From: Stereum hirsutum FP-91666 SS1
Lineage: Eukaryota; Basidiomycota; Agaricomycetes; Russulales; Stereaceae
DNA: 64,000 nt
Direction: 5' to 3'
Assembly (NCBI RefSeq): GCF_000264905.1
Contig: NW_006763133.1
Coordinates: forward strand, 2,737,152 to 2,801,151
In this document: piece after piece, positions 1 through 10,456 of the stretch
Numbering within the stretch: the stretch's first letter is position 1
Layout of the letters: each line of letters begins with the position of its first letter
The notes under the pieces: model-generated
The model's database searches: none
Told to the model about the DNA's origin: nothing
The model's input: only the letters and a program-made list of their open reading frames with translations
Translations under genes and position numbers: made by a program

Positions 1-1293
1 GCGTCGACGAGCTCTCGGTTTCGGAATTGCAGCACGCGTGCGCTAGTCGTGGGATTAGGACGTTTGGTGTCAGTCCTGCGAGGTTGAGGGAGGAGCTGAC
101 GACGTGGATTGAGCTGCATTTGAATAATCGGGTATCTGGTGTTTTGATGATCCTTGCGAGGGCGTTCAATTTCGATGTCAAGCCTGGGGAGGGAGAGAGT
201 GGCTCGAAGTCCGTCATTAAGGGTTTGGAACATGTGTTGAGTGGCCTGCCTGATAACCTGGTTCGTTTGCGCCCCATATTCTGTTTCTCGCTCGAGATGG
301 CTACTGATGATGGCTATGTTTTGTCGTGAATAGTTGAACGAAGCCGAACTCGAGGTCGACTCGGACAAGGCTTCGTACAAGCAGAAGCTCGAGGTCTTGC
401 AACAACAGGAAGAACTCATCGAGGACGAAGAGGAGCAGGAACAGAAGGAGGAAGACGCGCGCAGGGCGAAGAAGGAGGCGGAGGAGCGCTCGAAGCGTGA
501 GGAGGAAGCACAGATGGCTGAGTCGCTTTTGCCTGATTCTGAGGTAGGTTCTTCCTGAATGTCTCTCCTCTGTTGAACTTTTCCAGTGCTGATCCAGGTC
601 GGTGTTCAGTTGCACCCTGAACGCTTCGAGGAAGAGGACGCCAGGATGACCACGGAACAACTCAAGGAACTTGGCGAGGCGCTCTCGATCTTGTCCGCGA
701 AATCTAGCGTGCTTAAAGAAAGAGATGAACTTCGTGCCCTCATGGAAGAGAACTCTCAAGCCGAGGAGGTTCGTTACACACCAACCATCTCTCACCACGA
801 ACTACCCATCGCTTACTAACTCTACTCACCCTCACAGGACCCCAAGTCTCCTTCAGCAGCACTGACCAAACGCATCCGCACAATGCTCACCAAGATCGAC
901 GGCCAGCTTTCCGAGTACGACGCCCGTGTAGGTAACTCCCTCCAGATGATCTCCTGCGACCCACAAGGACGTATCCCGATCAGGGATCTCGAGAAGGCTT
1001 TGGCTGTGATCAAGCATAAGCCGGATGAGGACGTCGTGCAGAATGTGGTGGACAAGCTGGACGTGGATAAGGATGGGTATGTTGAGTTGGAGCATGTGTT
1101 GGGGCTGGCGAGGGAGGAGGGGTTGGGTGAGTGATCTGCTCCTTCAATTCCTTGTCTGAGCTGTGTACTGATGTGGGTTTGGCCCCGGTTCTTAGGTATC
1201 ATGGTGGATAACGAGGCGCAGAATATTATCGGACAGGGACGGGACTTGATGAAGGACGTAAAACCACGCAAGGAGGACGTCGTGCAGGATTAG
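1..1293 (+). CDS. LETM1-family mitochondrial inner-membrane protein (3' part only)
   Basis: The window opens inside this gene, so only the C-terminal part is present. Seen: the LETM1 (ribosome-binding) core ending, with VSELQHACASRGIRTFGVSP, then RLREEL and an ARAFNF helix, followed by a long Glu/Lys coiled coil and an EF-hand loop DVDKDGYVELEH close to the C terminus, ending at the TAG at 1291-1293. At least four short introns split it (for example about 260-333 and 555-597). Family knowledge: LETM1/Mdm38 sits in the mitochondrial inner membrane, acts in K+/H+ or Ca2+/H+ exchange and binds mitoribosomes. The EF-hand has Asp at positions 1, 3 and 5 and Gly at 6, but His instead of Glu at position 12, so calcium binding may be weak. 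Family assignment is secure; exact ion specificity is not. Confidence 0.9.
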
Positions 1294-1861
1294 AGCATCG
1301 ACACCCACAATACTATCCTATCCTACCTTTGCGTTCCGCGTACACTCACAGGCCACACCACTATTAGTATGCAGTGACCTTTACAGTTATATTAAATAAG
1401 TATATCTTGCGCCTCCGTGAGCTAATACGTATACATGGCCCGATACTACACCTGTAACAACTTCTCGCACGTACGCCAGGCCAACTACACATCAATAGAA
1501 CTGTTTCTTGGCCGCTTTACAGATCTCGGGGAGTGCGGAACATCTTCTGCGTGGCCCGCTGGGACGGATCAACATGGTCCTGGTCAGATTCTGAATATGC
1601 GTACTTGCCACGTCAAAATGAGTATCACGTCAAAAGTCTATAGCTTGTATTCGCGTGGCCGTCACATACCTGGTGTGGTAGGCATTGGGTAGGGAGTAGA
1701 TGTCTGATTTAGATCAGACAAGGACTCGGATATTTCGGGCAAATGGAGTGGCGATCACCGTGAGATAGAAGTGTGGCCCAACATGGTCGTTCGCGACGAC
1801 AAACATCCCAGGCCATGCCACACCGTATATACCTCCTCCAAATACCTTGCTCATAGGGAAC
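1294..1861. other. Intergenic region between LETM1-like and GPI16
   Basis: A stretch of 568 bp between two plus-strand genes. It should hold the 3' UTR of the LETM1-like gene and the promoter of the PIG-T gene. A TATA-like CCGTATATACC lies about 35-40 bp before the PIG-T start codon. An open frame at 1435-1692 has no recognisable domain and I do not regard it as a gene. Confidence 0.5.
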
Positions 1862-3987
1862 ATGAGGCTACCACCACATCTGTGGCTACTTTGTCTATCC
1901 TTCGTGAACTTCAGTTCAGCAACTCAGACAAATGAGGTCTACAACGAAGAACTGACATTGCGACCTCTGTCGGATGGGAAGCTCTCTGCTCGATTCGCTT
2001 TCAAAACACTACTCAAAGATGTAGCCCCTCGTGTACCACATAGTCTAGGGACGGATGATACTTGTAAGTCATGGCTTCCTTCAGCAGAGAAACCAGTGTG
2101 ACTAAAAGATGGCTCTGGCATTAGCACAACATTATACCTTGTTCCCTCTGGCACTCGGACAGATCTTACGTGAATACGCCATCACAGAGCTTCACCTAAC
2201 GCTGAATGCTGGGAAGTGGGATTATGACCGGTGGGGATACCCAGACGAGTCTAGCGTTGGCAGTGGTGCAGAGTTGTGGGCATGGATGGGAGACGGTGCA
2301 CCATCCAGGTGAGTACGCTCCGTTTCTCATGCCATGCAGTTTAATCATTCGTGTATAGTATCGACGAACGATGGCAAGGTATGCAAAATGCGCTTGCAGG
2401 TCTCTTCTGCGCCTCCTTGAACGGAATGGACAACCAACGCACAACATCCCCCACACGCGCCTTTCCTCCCTCTGGTGATCTTCCCCTACTTCCTTCGCCA
2501 CATACCCATGCTCTACGCCACGCGACCCTAGCCGCAGAACACGTCTGTACTGAAAACCTCACACCGTTCCTGAAGCTCTTGCCTTGTCCTGGACGCGCAG
2601 GGATTGCGGCTTTGCTTGCGCCACATAAGATATTCGATACGAACTGGCATGGACTGGGAGTACATGTCAGGTGGAAGGCAGGAGAGGGAGTCGAGTTGGT
2701 ATTAGCGGTTCAGGCAGTATTTGATCCTGTGAGGAGCTCTGGTGACGACAAGAGAGGTGCGTATTTATACACCTGCCTGAATGCTTGTAGATATTAATGC
2801 TGTCATAGACTGGGGCTTTCGGAGTATATTCGACCGAACAATACCTCGAGCATGTCCTGTAGCGAATTCCAGCGAAATACATGTCGAACTACCGTCAAAC
2901 ATAGGTCCAGGTTTTTCATTGACACCGGAGCCGTTGTCGGTCACGGATAAGATAGCCACGTACGATGTCACCTCAGGTAAGCGCATCTCGTCTGCGGTGT
3001 TCTTCGACAATATTCATGACATTGTACTGCGCTGCCAGACATCCAGGAACTAGATGTGGTCATGAAATGGCCTGAGGAAGGAGCGTTCACATACCGTATG
3101 CACATTTATCCTATGTTGGACAGCCCTAACCTGACTGGTTGATGTTTCAGCCCTCGACTTCTCTTCACTCACCGACTTTTCCGTACAACGCACACTGAAG
3201 GGTACCAGTCAATCTCACGGAAAGATCTCGCTCGTCATACGCAACAACCGTGCTTCCGAGATCCAAGTTTTGTATCTCGAAACTATGCCCTGGCATGTCG
3301 AATTCTATCTTCATACCCTTCGCCTTGAATGCCATTATCCAGAGACTATACCCTGTGGTGAGCCTTCACGTATTTTATCTGCCATGCACGGCGAAACTAA
3401 CGCTGGGATTGTGTTCCTCAGACCATCTTCTGTCGAACCTAACATACACGCCGCCAGTACCTCATGACCGTCCCGCTCTCCTGCAAACCATCCTTACCCT
3501 ACCACCGCTGACCACCGTTCACTTACATGCAAACATCCGCAAGTCTTTCCTCCGGTATACAGAACACCCACCAGATGCGCAGCGCGGCTGGGATCTCCCA
3601 CCAGCCGTCTTCGTGCCCCTTACCTCTGTCGACGGACCCTCATCCTCAATAAACACTTCAGAGGGTTCTCATCCCCAAGCGCATGGACGATCATCAAGAG
3701 CGAGGAGCTGGGACGGCGTTCGTCGGCTCTATACCCCTGTCCTCCTGGTGGAGCTCGCCACACCGGATTTCAGCATGCCATACAACGTGATCATCATGAG
3801 CTGCACTCTTATCGCACTGATATTTGGGAGCTTCTTCAACCTCTTAACGAGGAAGTTTGTGGTTGTGAAGATACCTGCTGCTAGTGCGAAGGAGAAGGAG
3901 GAAGATAAGAAAGAGGAGGCAGTGATGGCTGCGGCGAACTTGGTGGAAGAAAGGGAGGTGGAAAAAGGAGATGAAGCGGAGAAGTGA
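1862..3987 (+). CDS. GPI16: GPI transamidase component PIG-T / Gpi16
   Basis: Subunit of the ER-membrane GPI transamidase, which swaps the C-terminal signal of a precursor protein for a preassembled GPI anchor. The ATG at 1862 opens a signal peptide (MRLPPHLWLLCLSFVNFSSA); a TTG 15 bases upstream is in frame but is not a start. Recognisable PIG-T blocks follow: EELTLRPLSDGK near the N terminus, GAELWAWM, LAGLFCASLNGMD, CPGRAGIAALL and the late PDFSMPYNVI block. A single hydrophobic helix comes next (VIIMSCTLIALIFGSFFNLL) and then a Lys/Glu-rich cytosolic tail, which is the type I topology expected. Several short introns interrupt it (for example around 2077-2107, 2309-2358, 2757-2791 and 3360-3420). 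Family assignment is secure; internal exon borders are by eye. Confidence 0.9.
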
Positions 3988-4776
3988 CCGGTTCTTCGGC
4001 TCGAAATTAGTCATTGCTTTACAGGATATCTCAGGCTGCATGCGAACCTCCGCCGTGTGCTGGTCTTTCAATCTTGGCTGCATATATCGGTCTAGTCTTG
4101 TGGCGTCGGAGTTGGCGGGTAGCTTTGAATGAACGAAGTGGTCCATCAGCAGCCAGCTATCAAAAGCGCCACGCTCCCGCATCTTGATCTTGAACTTGTT
4201 GCACCTCCATCTTGGAGAATGTCGAAGCTCGATGACGGTCGGAGGCGCTTGGAATTATTCTTGTTGAAGGCAACGCTCTAGGACATGGACGGTAACATTC
4301 CAGCCTGAGCTCAACCGAGTCGATGAACGCTGTTACTCGGATGGGATCAAGATGAACAACATTAGCAGCTGTCCACTTTTCTCTCAGATATCCACGAACG
4401 TCGAGTTGCCACTTCTGACCTCCGATTTGCCTTCCGTTTTAGATCCGCACAGCTGTCTTTCGTCCTTCGCCTAGCCCAAGAGCGATCCTCATCCCAAATA
4501 CGTCGCTCATACGCGTGCTTCGATTCTGGACGACGCTCACTTGTTACACCTATGACCATATAACGGCGGCTTCTGGCTCTTCTGTTGCGCATCCGCCTCT
4601 GGCTCCATAAAATGAGTGACAAGGCGCCACTTCTGTTTCCTTTCATGCGCCGGTGCTCCTGATCATGATCAAAGCAGGCTTAAATACGACCTGGCAGGCA
4701 GGGAGTCCTCTGACCTAGTCTCCGACTTTCTGTGCCCCCCTGCAGTCCTCGAGCTGTGTGCGGGACTTTCGCAACA
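3988..4776. other. Intergenic region before the GH17-like gene
   Basis: This 789-bp gap should hold the GPI16 3' UTR and the promoter of the secreted glycosidase. Open frames here (minus 3844-4182 and 4362-4646) give low-complexity Arg/Ser-rich peptides with no domain and look like chance. A short palindrome, TGATCATGATCA, lies near 4660. No gene is supported. Confidence 0.45.
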
Positions 4777-6278
4777 ATGTTCTTATTACTTCTGTTATCT
4801 CTCGGTGCTCTACTTGCTGCATTTCCAGCCAGTACCCTTGCCTATGACAACATACATGCAGGCCAACAAGACGTAGTAGCTTCCATAGGCTCGCGGTCCC
4901 CCTCATGCTTCCCTGCTCTAGGTTTCAGTATGCCGCAGAAGGTCCCCGACAGTCTTGATGGTTGGTGGTGCAAGTCAGCAGACGAATATGCCTTCCTTGG
5001 CTTCAGCTACGAAGTCACCGCATGTGAGCGAGTATGTTGATCTAACATTATTTCTGCTTATGGTGTCACGCTCTGTGCAGGTCAGAGCTTGGAACAGCTT
5101 AGGACAGAGTTCAGAGATATCCGCAATACTTTCAACTCTCGTTACGTTCGCTTATATGGAGCTTGTGACAAGCATGGCTTTTAGTGCGTATGAGGACACA
5201 ATATCCAGGCGTTTTTTTTCGCTGACTAGTTCCTCTGCAGCGATGACATTGTCACAGCTGCATGGGAGAACACTCTCGGAGTTCACGCCTTGATCTGGTC
5301 CGTGACTTTGCTACCTTCAAGCACGACATAGTCTCATTCTTAATGTGTCCGTTTTGCGCAGGTTTGGTTTTGACGGGACCGACGAATGGATCGGACGGCG
5401 CGACACCCTCTTCAAGACATTACACACAAACCCTAAGGCCAAATACGTTACCCGTGTCTTGCAATTTGGCTCAGAACCTCTCTACGACAACGTCCTGAGC
5501 CCCAACGACCTCACGACCCAGGTCTTGGCGGCGAAGGCCAACCTTTCTGGCCTCAGGATACCAGTCACCGTGTCGGAACTGGCTTATGGATACCAGGAGA
5601 GAGGCGGCGCTCAGAACGTCCTGGATGCCATAGACTCGATGTAAGTTTTAATAAACATGTTTTCATATTGTTCCCGCTCGTAAGTCTAACTTCTTTACAT
5701 CCTACAGCAATATACATATGCTTCCACTCTTCAATATAGCTGCCACAACTGGTATGGACTGCGCTATACACTTTCCGAAGACAAGCTTCATCGTTCATCT
5801 GATACTCCATCTAGCAAACAAGTCATGGCCCATAGTCCACAGTGACCTGGAATGGTTCATCGAGCATGGCCATGGCAAGAAGATGTATTTCGACGAGGTG
5901 ATATATCGCATGTCATGACCCATATACGGCATCTGATCTGTCTCTGAGCATGTAGAATGGATGGCTTTCCAGTGTTAACTTTCCGGCTCAGGAGCCCAGT
6001 AGTCCAAACGCTGTCGCCGACATACCCAATGAACAGGTACATATGCTCTCAACGTCTCTCTATAAGCCTGACAGCGATTGACTCGATGATGTCCTAATAC
6101 CACAACACAGGCGTATTACGAAGTCTTGGAGAAACACTGTGGATATCTGAAGACCTTAGCAGGAGGTGGAGTAGGGTGGTTTGCCCATATCTACAGCGAT
6201 GACCAAGAGCGTGGTTATGGGATTTACGACTCGTCTGGGCATCTGAAGTTCCCGTTCCGTCCCAAGACACATTGTTGA
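4777..6278 (+). CDS. Secreted GH17-like glycoside hydrolase (beta-1,3-glucanase type)
   Basis: Predicted secreted (alpha/beta)8 hydrolase. The ATG at 4777 starts a strong signal peptide (MFLLLLLSLGALLAAFPAST). The spliced product has the GH17 order: RYVRLYGACD (early strand), VTRVLQFGSEPLYDN with a candidate acid/base Glu in GSE, and YFDE joined across an intron (5898-5955) to NGWLSS, giving a DENGW nucleophile motif like the family's ETGWPS. The protein ends PFRPKTHC with the TGA at 6276-6278. About eight small introns are present. Known GH17 enzymes cut or remodel beta-1,3-glucan in fungal walls; that the substrate here is wall glucan is inference. Both catalytic Glu candidates are present, so nothing suggests loss of activity. 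Confidence 0.8.
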
Positions 6279-6736
6279 TCGCTCGTTGCTGGTAGACCTT
6301 TCCTTTTCCAACTTGTATTCTTGAAACGGTTCACCTCCTTGGATCTCGCTATCATCTTGATCCCTTGTGATTTATTGACCTGGTTCCAGCTGTAGAAAAC
6401 GAGCTCGTGGTGACGAGATCCCCGGAGAAGGCGTCCGCACGGAAGCAAATAGCTTTGAAATAAATGTTGTGCGTTCCGGGTAATTGGACCGAAATGCGGC
6501 GCTGCGTCTACATACTGTCTGCATACACGCTGGTTTTGAGCTGCCTCAACAGTATGACGGACCGCCAAACGTATCTATCAAGAGCTCTCTGTTTTCGTAT
6601 TCACCGCGCACTTGATGTCCAGTGCGAGGAACGGAAAGTGAACGATGGTCATGTTATGAACATACGCTACTCACTACTGCTTCAGAGTTACAACGAAACC
6701 TAGCGCACCATAAACGCTCATGCAACCAGGTAAGAG
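6279..6736. other. Tail-to-tail intergenic region
   Basis: A 458-bp gap between two convergent genes, so it should contain both 3' UTRs and polyadenylation sites. No repeat, RNA or coding signal was seen. The apparent reading frames at 6464-6927 run across this gap into antisense of the next gene. Confidence 0.5.
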
Positions 6737-9700
6737 TCAGTCACAAAACCCTTCATCCCACCCGCCCACATCACCTCCAGGCGACGCCGGCCTCCAGTCA
6801 CTCACCTCCACACCATCCTCCTCTCCATGTTCACCATATCCAAAGCCTTCCTCCTCGTCCTCGTCATCTTTCTCATGTCCCCCATCCATACTATATAACG
6901 CATCGAGCCCTCCTTCGATTCCCATAACTGCAGATTCATCATCATGCAAAAGTTTCGCCAAAGCCTCCATATTCAAGCGCTCTTTCCCTCTGGGTTTTGG
7001 AGGGCCTTTCTGCGTCTTCGTTATAGGTGGGTGTTCTTGTCCGTTATTCCCTACGTTCTCTGTACCCCAGATAGACCATAGAACGCCTCTCCTATCTTTC
7101 ATCTCATCATCTTCAAACTCCCTTATCTTCATCTCATCCGCCACGCCCTCCTTCCCATCCTCGCTATCGACACCAACTAAGAATCCTTCCAACTCCCCCT
7201 CGTCAAACAATTCATCATCACCCACATTTCCCTCGCCACCCCTCATTGCGGCTAATAACTGCAGCCTACTTGGTGGACGATCTGACAGACTAACTTCGGG
7301 GGCTAGTAAGTGGGTCGTGTGCTCGAGGGATAATGACGAAGTGAGAGTTGGTGGTTTGTCGGCGAAATGAGACTTGATCTTGGACGTGGTCGGCGTCGAT
7401 CTTGGTGTAGACGAGGTAGATGGCAATGGTGAAGAGAGAGGGGATAGAAGAAAAGATTCGGCGAGGGTACGGGCTGAACGGGGTCGTTTTGGTGGTTTGT
7501 GGGGGATGAGGGTGGGACGGAGGTGTGGCGGTGGCGCCGTTGATGAAGAGGGCAAGAGTGAATTTATCGTTGAATAGGGGCGTAGATTAGTAGTAGCTTT
7601 GCGCTTCCGTGGATTAGAATTTGCTTCGTCGTCTGTGGTTGTAGTAGTCGGTGCAGAATCATAATGTGGCAAATTTTGACCAGTGGTTCCAGTTGCTCCC
7701 TCTCCGTCGCCCTCCAAATCCACCGTTAAATTCAACCCATCACTTCCCTCACCATCATCTTCCTCGTCAATGTCAATGTCAACCCTCCCGCCTTCCTGGA
7801 TCTTTCTTCTCCATACATCCTGCCGGAACTGTACGACGTCAACCACCGCCTTCGCCACAATACCTCTCCTTCCTCCTTCCGTCTTGTCCTTCCCCCTCCC
7901 CTTCTCTCCAGCGTCAGCACTCTTGCTCTTAACTTTCCCCTTCCCCTTCCCTCCGCCCTTCCCACCTCGACTCCCTAAACTCGTAGCCCCACTTAGCCAA
8001 GGCAATTCCTCGATCCCCTTCTCAACAACGTCCACGAGCACTCTATATCTTTCCATGACCACACCCCCTCCTAATGATATCCTCTTCCCTAATTCTTTCG
8101 CAAGGTCGAGCACGTGTGGCGCGGCCCGGGGGACAGGTGTGGCATGTGCTTCGAGGGAGAGAATGAGCAATGAGGCGGCAAGGGCGGAGGGAAGAGCGAG
8201 GAGTTTTTGGACGGTTGTGGCCGCAGGATCTAGGATATCCTGTGCCGGGGCGTTGGGAGTGTCCTCTGGCGGATTTGAAGCATGAGTGTTTGCTGCAGAG
8301 GATAGAGGGGGAGAAGGAGAAGTGAGAAGCTGGAAGAGTCCGTTAGCGGTGTGGAGTATGGCGGGGACTTTGGAGGGTGTCAGGAGAGGGCGGAGGAAGG
8401 CTTGGAGGTCATTTGGGAGAGTGCATGTCGGTTGCGGTGGGGCCCACTCGGAGTTGGCTGCTGAAGCCGGGATTATCGTATTATTAGGGGAAGTAGAAGT
8501 AGGAATGGAAGTGTGGCTCGGTGTAGGGGTGACATTCGTATTAGGTGTCGTGGACGAATTAGATCTCTTCGGCTTCGATGTTGTCGAATGCAAGGATACG
8601 ACAGTGGTAAGATGGGCGATGAGCGCGGGTATGTGGGCTGTTGGAGATGCTTGTGGAAGGGTTAGTTCGAGGAGGGGAATGAGCCGGATTTGGGCGCGTG
8701 AGAGGGCGTTAGGTGAGAGATTGAGGAGGTACTGTGGCGAGGTAACATATCAGCATCACATGCATTAGAACGGAGATGAATACGATAAAATAGGCCTAAA
8801 GAGCAGGTCAATATAGACCACGAATGGAAACGGTGATTTGGGCGGACAATAGGTGGAAGATCTTTCAAATCAAGAACTAAAGTGGGCAATCGGACCTGAG
8901 CACCGGTGATCCGGTAATCAAGGAGGGCCCTTCGAGGATAGACAAGAATAGGAGTGGTTTACTCGGGCATGAAGACCAGTAATCTTGGGTACATAGCATC
9001 ATATGATTTTGTAGCCCCGTATGAATTCGCAACACATGTCTTCTAGTGGCCATGTTTCCTTGTTCATGAGCATAGTAGACTGAAAGGTAAGATGTCATTA
9101 ACAAGCCTCCGAATACACGGACATAACAACTGTTCATATGAGGAGGCGCAAAGTCAGGTTCAAGGCCGGACGGGGTCCTTGCGACGAGCCATATGATCGC
9201 GGTATCAACAAGGGACGTACACCATCTCTTTCGAGTCTGAGAGTTAGTTCAACTTGCTCAAGATCGGCCGAAGTTCACGTAGGAAAAAAAGGCAAACATG
9301 CCGACGGCCTCGCACCAGGGCACCCACGTTCAAACGAACATGGAAACGCTGGAAGACATGAAAATACATGCTGCTGGCATGTTCTGTTCGAAACAGATAT
9401 GTTCGCGTTAGATTAGATGCACGCTGGCGATATGGTGAAACATGATGCTCCGCGGCTGGTCACGCCCAGACCTGCTGATATACCTCGCACTGCAACCATT
9501 GTGATGCAGATGATGCAGAGAGGCAGAGTTTGCCTACCAATGCATCTCAGTCACGAGATGAGTTACGGGACAGTTGGGGCCACAAGGTCATGCCGAGGGG
9601 GCGTTCTGGCCCTCCAAAGGCTAGACAAAAATAGCAAGGGGGACAGTAGAATCAAGAGGGAAAGGAACAAACTTCGACTTACGGCGATGTCGTTCGTCAG

Positions 9701-10230
9701 GTCACCCCGACTAGCTTCGCGAAGAGCGAGGGCGAGTGTGGCGCCAGAGGCAAGCTTCGCGGTGCGTCCCCAGCGGAGTTTTGCTCGCTGCATCGCGATA
9801 TCGAAGAGAACCTGAGCGCGAGGAGCTGCGCCCGGCTGGGCGAGACGAATCGCGAGTGTGCGAATAGATTCATGGATCGTTAGCTGGATGGGAAAATAAT
9901 CAGTACAGGGTGACAGGGAGGCGGGGAAAGGTCTGTTGAACGCGAAATACGAAACAGTTTGGGTGGGGTGAAATGTACCTTGTTCCGTTCATGATTAGCC
10001 TCCTTTCCCTGACCTGCGAGGTCCCAGGAGGGGCCAGAGCCTGAGCGGACGCTCTTGAGAGTTGTCGGATTGGTACGATTGAGGAGAAAGTGGCGAGCAC
10101 TGTCCGTGGCGTAGTCAAGCTCGTTGGCAAGGACAGTCTGAGACGCATCCTGGAGCGTTCCGCAACTCGTGCAGACGGCCGAGCCTGCGTCTGGATCCCA
10201 TTCTGGCTGCCCACCGCACGGGCAGAGCAT
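6737..10230 (-). CDS. TFIIB/BRF-type general transcription factor-like protein
   Basis: Three phase-0 exons fit: 9979-10230, 9683-9883 and 6737-8731, giving about 815 residues. The start at 10230 opens directly into a zinc ribbon (MLCPCGGQPEWDP, then VCTSCGTLQDASQ). The first cyclin fold spans exons 1-3 (RTLAIRLAQPG, AKLRWGRTAKLASGA, LALALREASRGDL, then YLLNLSPNALSRAQ). After a Ser/Thr/Pro-rich linker, a second cyclin-like segment appears (LLALPSALAASLLILSLEAH). The rest is disordered, basic then acidic. Family knowledge: TFIIB and BRF factors bridge TBP-bound promoters and RNA polymerase II or III. I cannot tell BRF1, BRF2 or a fungal relative apart; no clear BRF1 TBP-binding block was found. 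Oddities are the CxC first zinc pair, the 951-bp intron and the very long tail. Confidence 0.65.
8732..9682 (-). other. Unusually long intron (951 bp) inside the TFIIB/BRF-like gene
   Basis: In minus-strand sense the donor GCC|GTAAGT is at 9682 and the acceptor CCACAG|TACCTC at 8732. Joining the flanks gives NDIA-YLLNLS, which restores a continuous cyclin-fold helix in phase 0. Most other introns in the window are 45-100 bp. Two plus-strand frames abut here (9138-9416 and 9417-9815) but have no recognisable domain. No terminal repeats were found by eye. Confidence 0.6.
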
Positions 10231-10456
10231 GGACGTGAACGTCAACGAGGCCGTTTGCAAGCCAATAACATCAGTTTCGAATGGGTGGATACGGCGGACG
10301 CCACCCGGACAAACGGGCAAAAGAGGAACACGCAGAGCTCCGCTAAGATCATCTCTCTCCGTCCTACGGGCGCCACCAGGTCATGCCTCCCATGTATATA
10401 TACCCTCTCCCCCGCCCACTCCTCTTTCTTCTTCCCTTATCCCCACTCACAATACG
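10231..10456. promoter_or_regulatory. Bidirectional promoter, BRF-like gene / trehalose phosphorylase
   Basis: Only 226 bp separate the two divergent start codons. On the trehalose phosphorylase side there is a clear TATATATA at 10395-10402, about 55 bp before the ATG, followed by a long pyrimidine tract (CTCTCCCCCGCCCACTCCTC and on to 10440). TATA plus CT-rich leader is typical of highly expressed fungal genes. Sites for the other gene are not obvious. Confidence 0.6.

Noticed and set aside
301..798. 165-codon minus-strand frame rich in Leu/Arg
   Set aside because: Mirror of the Glu/Lys coiled coil of LETM1; GAG/AAG codons read as CTC/CTT on the other strand.
6720..7370. 216-codon plus-strand frame rich in Ser/Pro
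   Set aside because: It is the antisense of the acidic and Ser-rich tail of the BRF-like protein, which makes long open frames on the opposite strand.
9138..9815. Two abutting plus-strand frames (92 and 132 codons) inside the BRF-like gene
   Set aside because: They sit in the long intron and run antisense into exon 2; no domain and basic-rich composition. Treated as chance.
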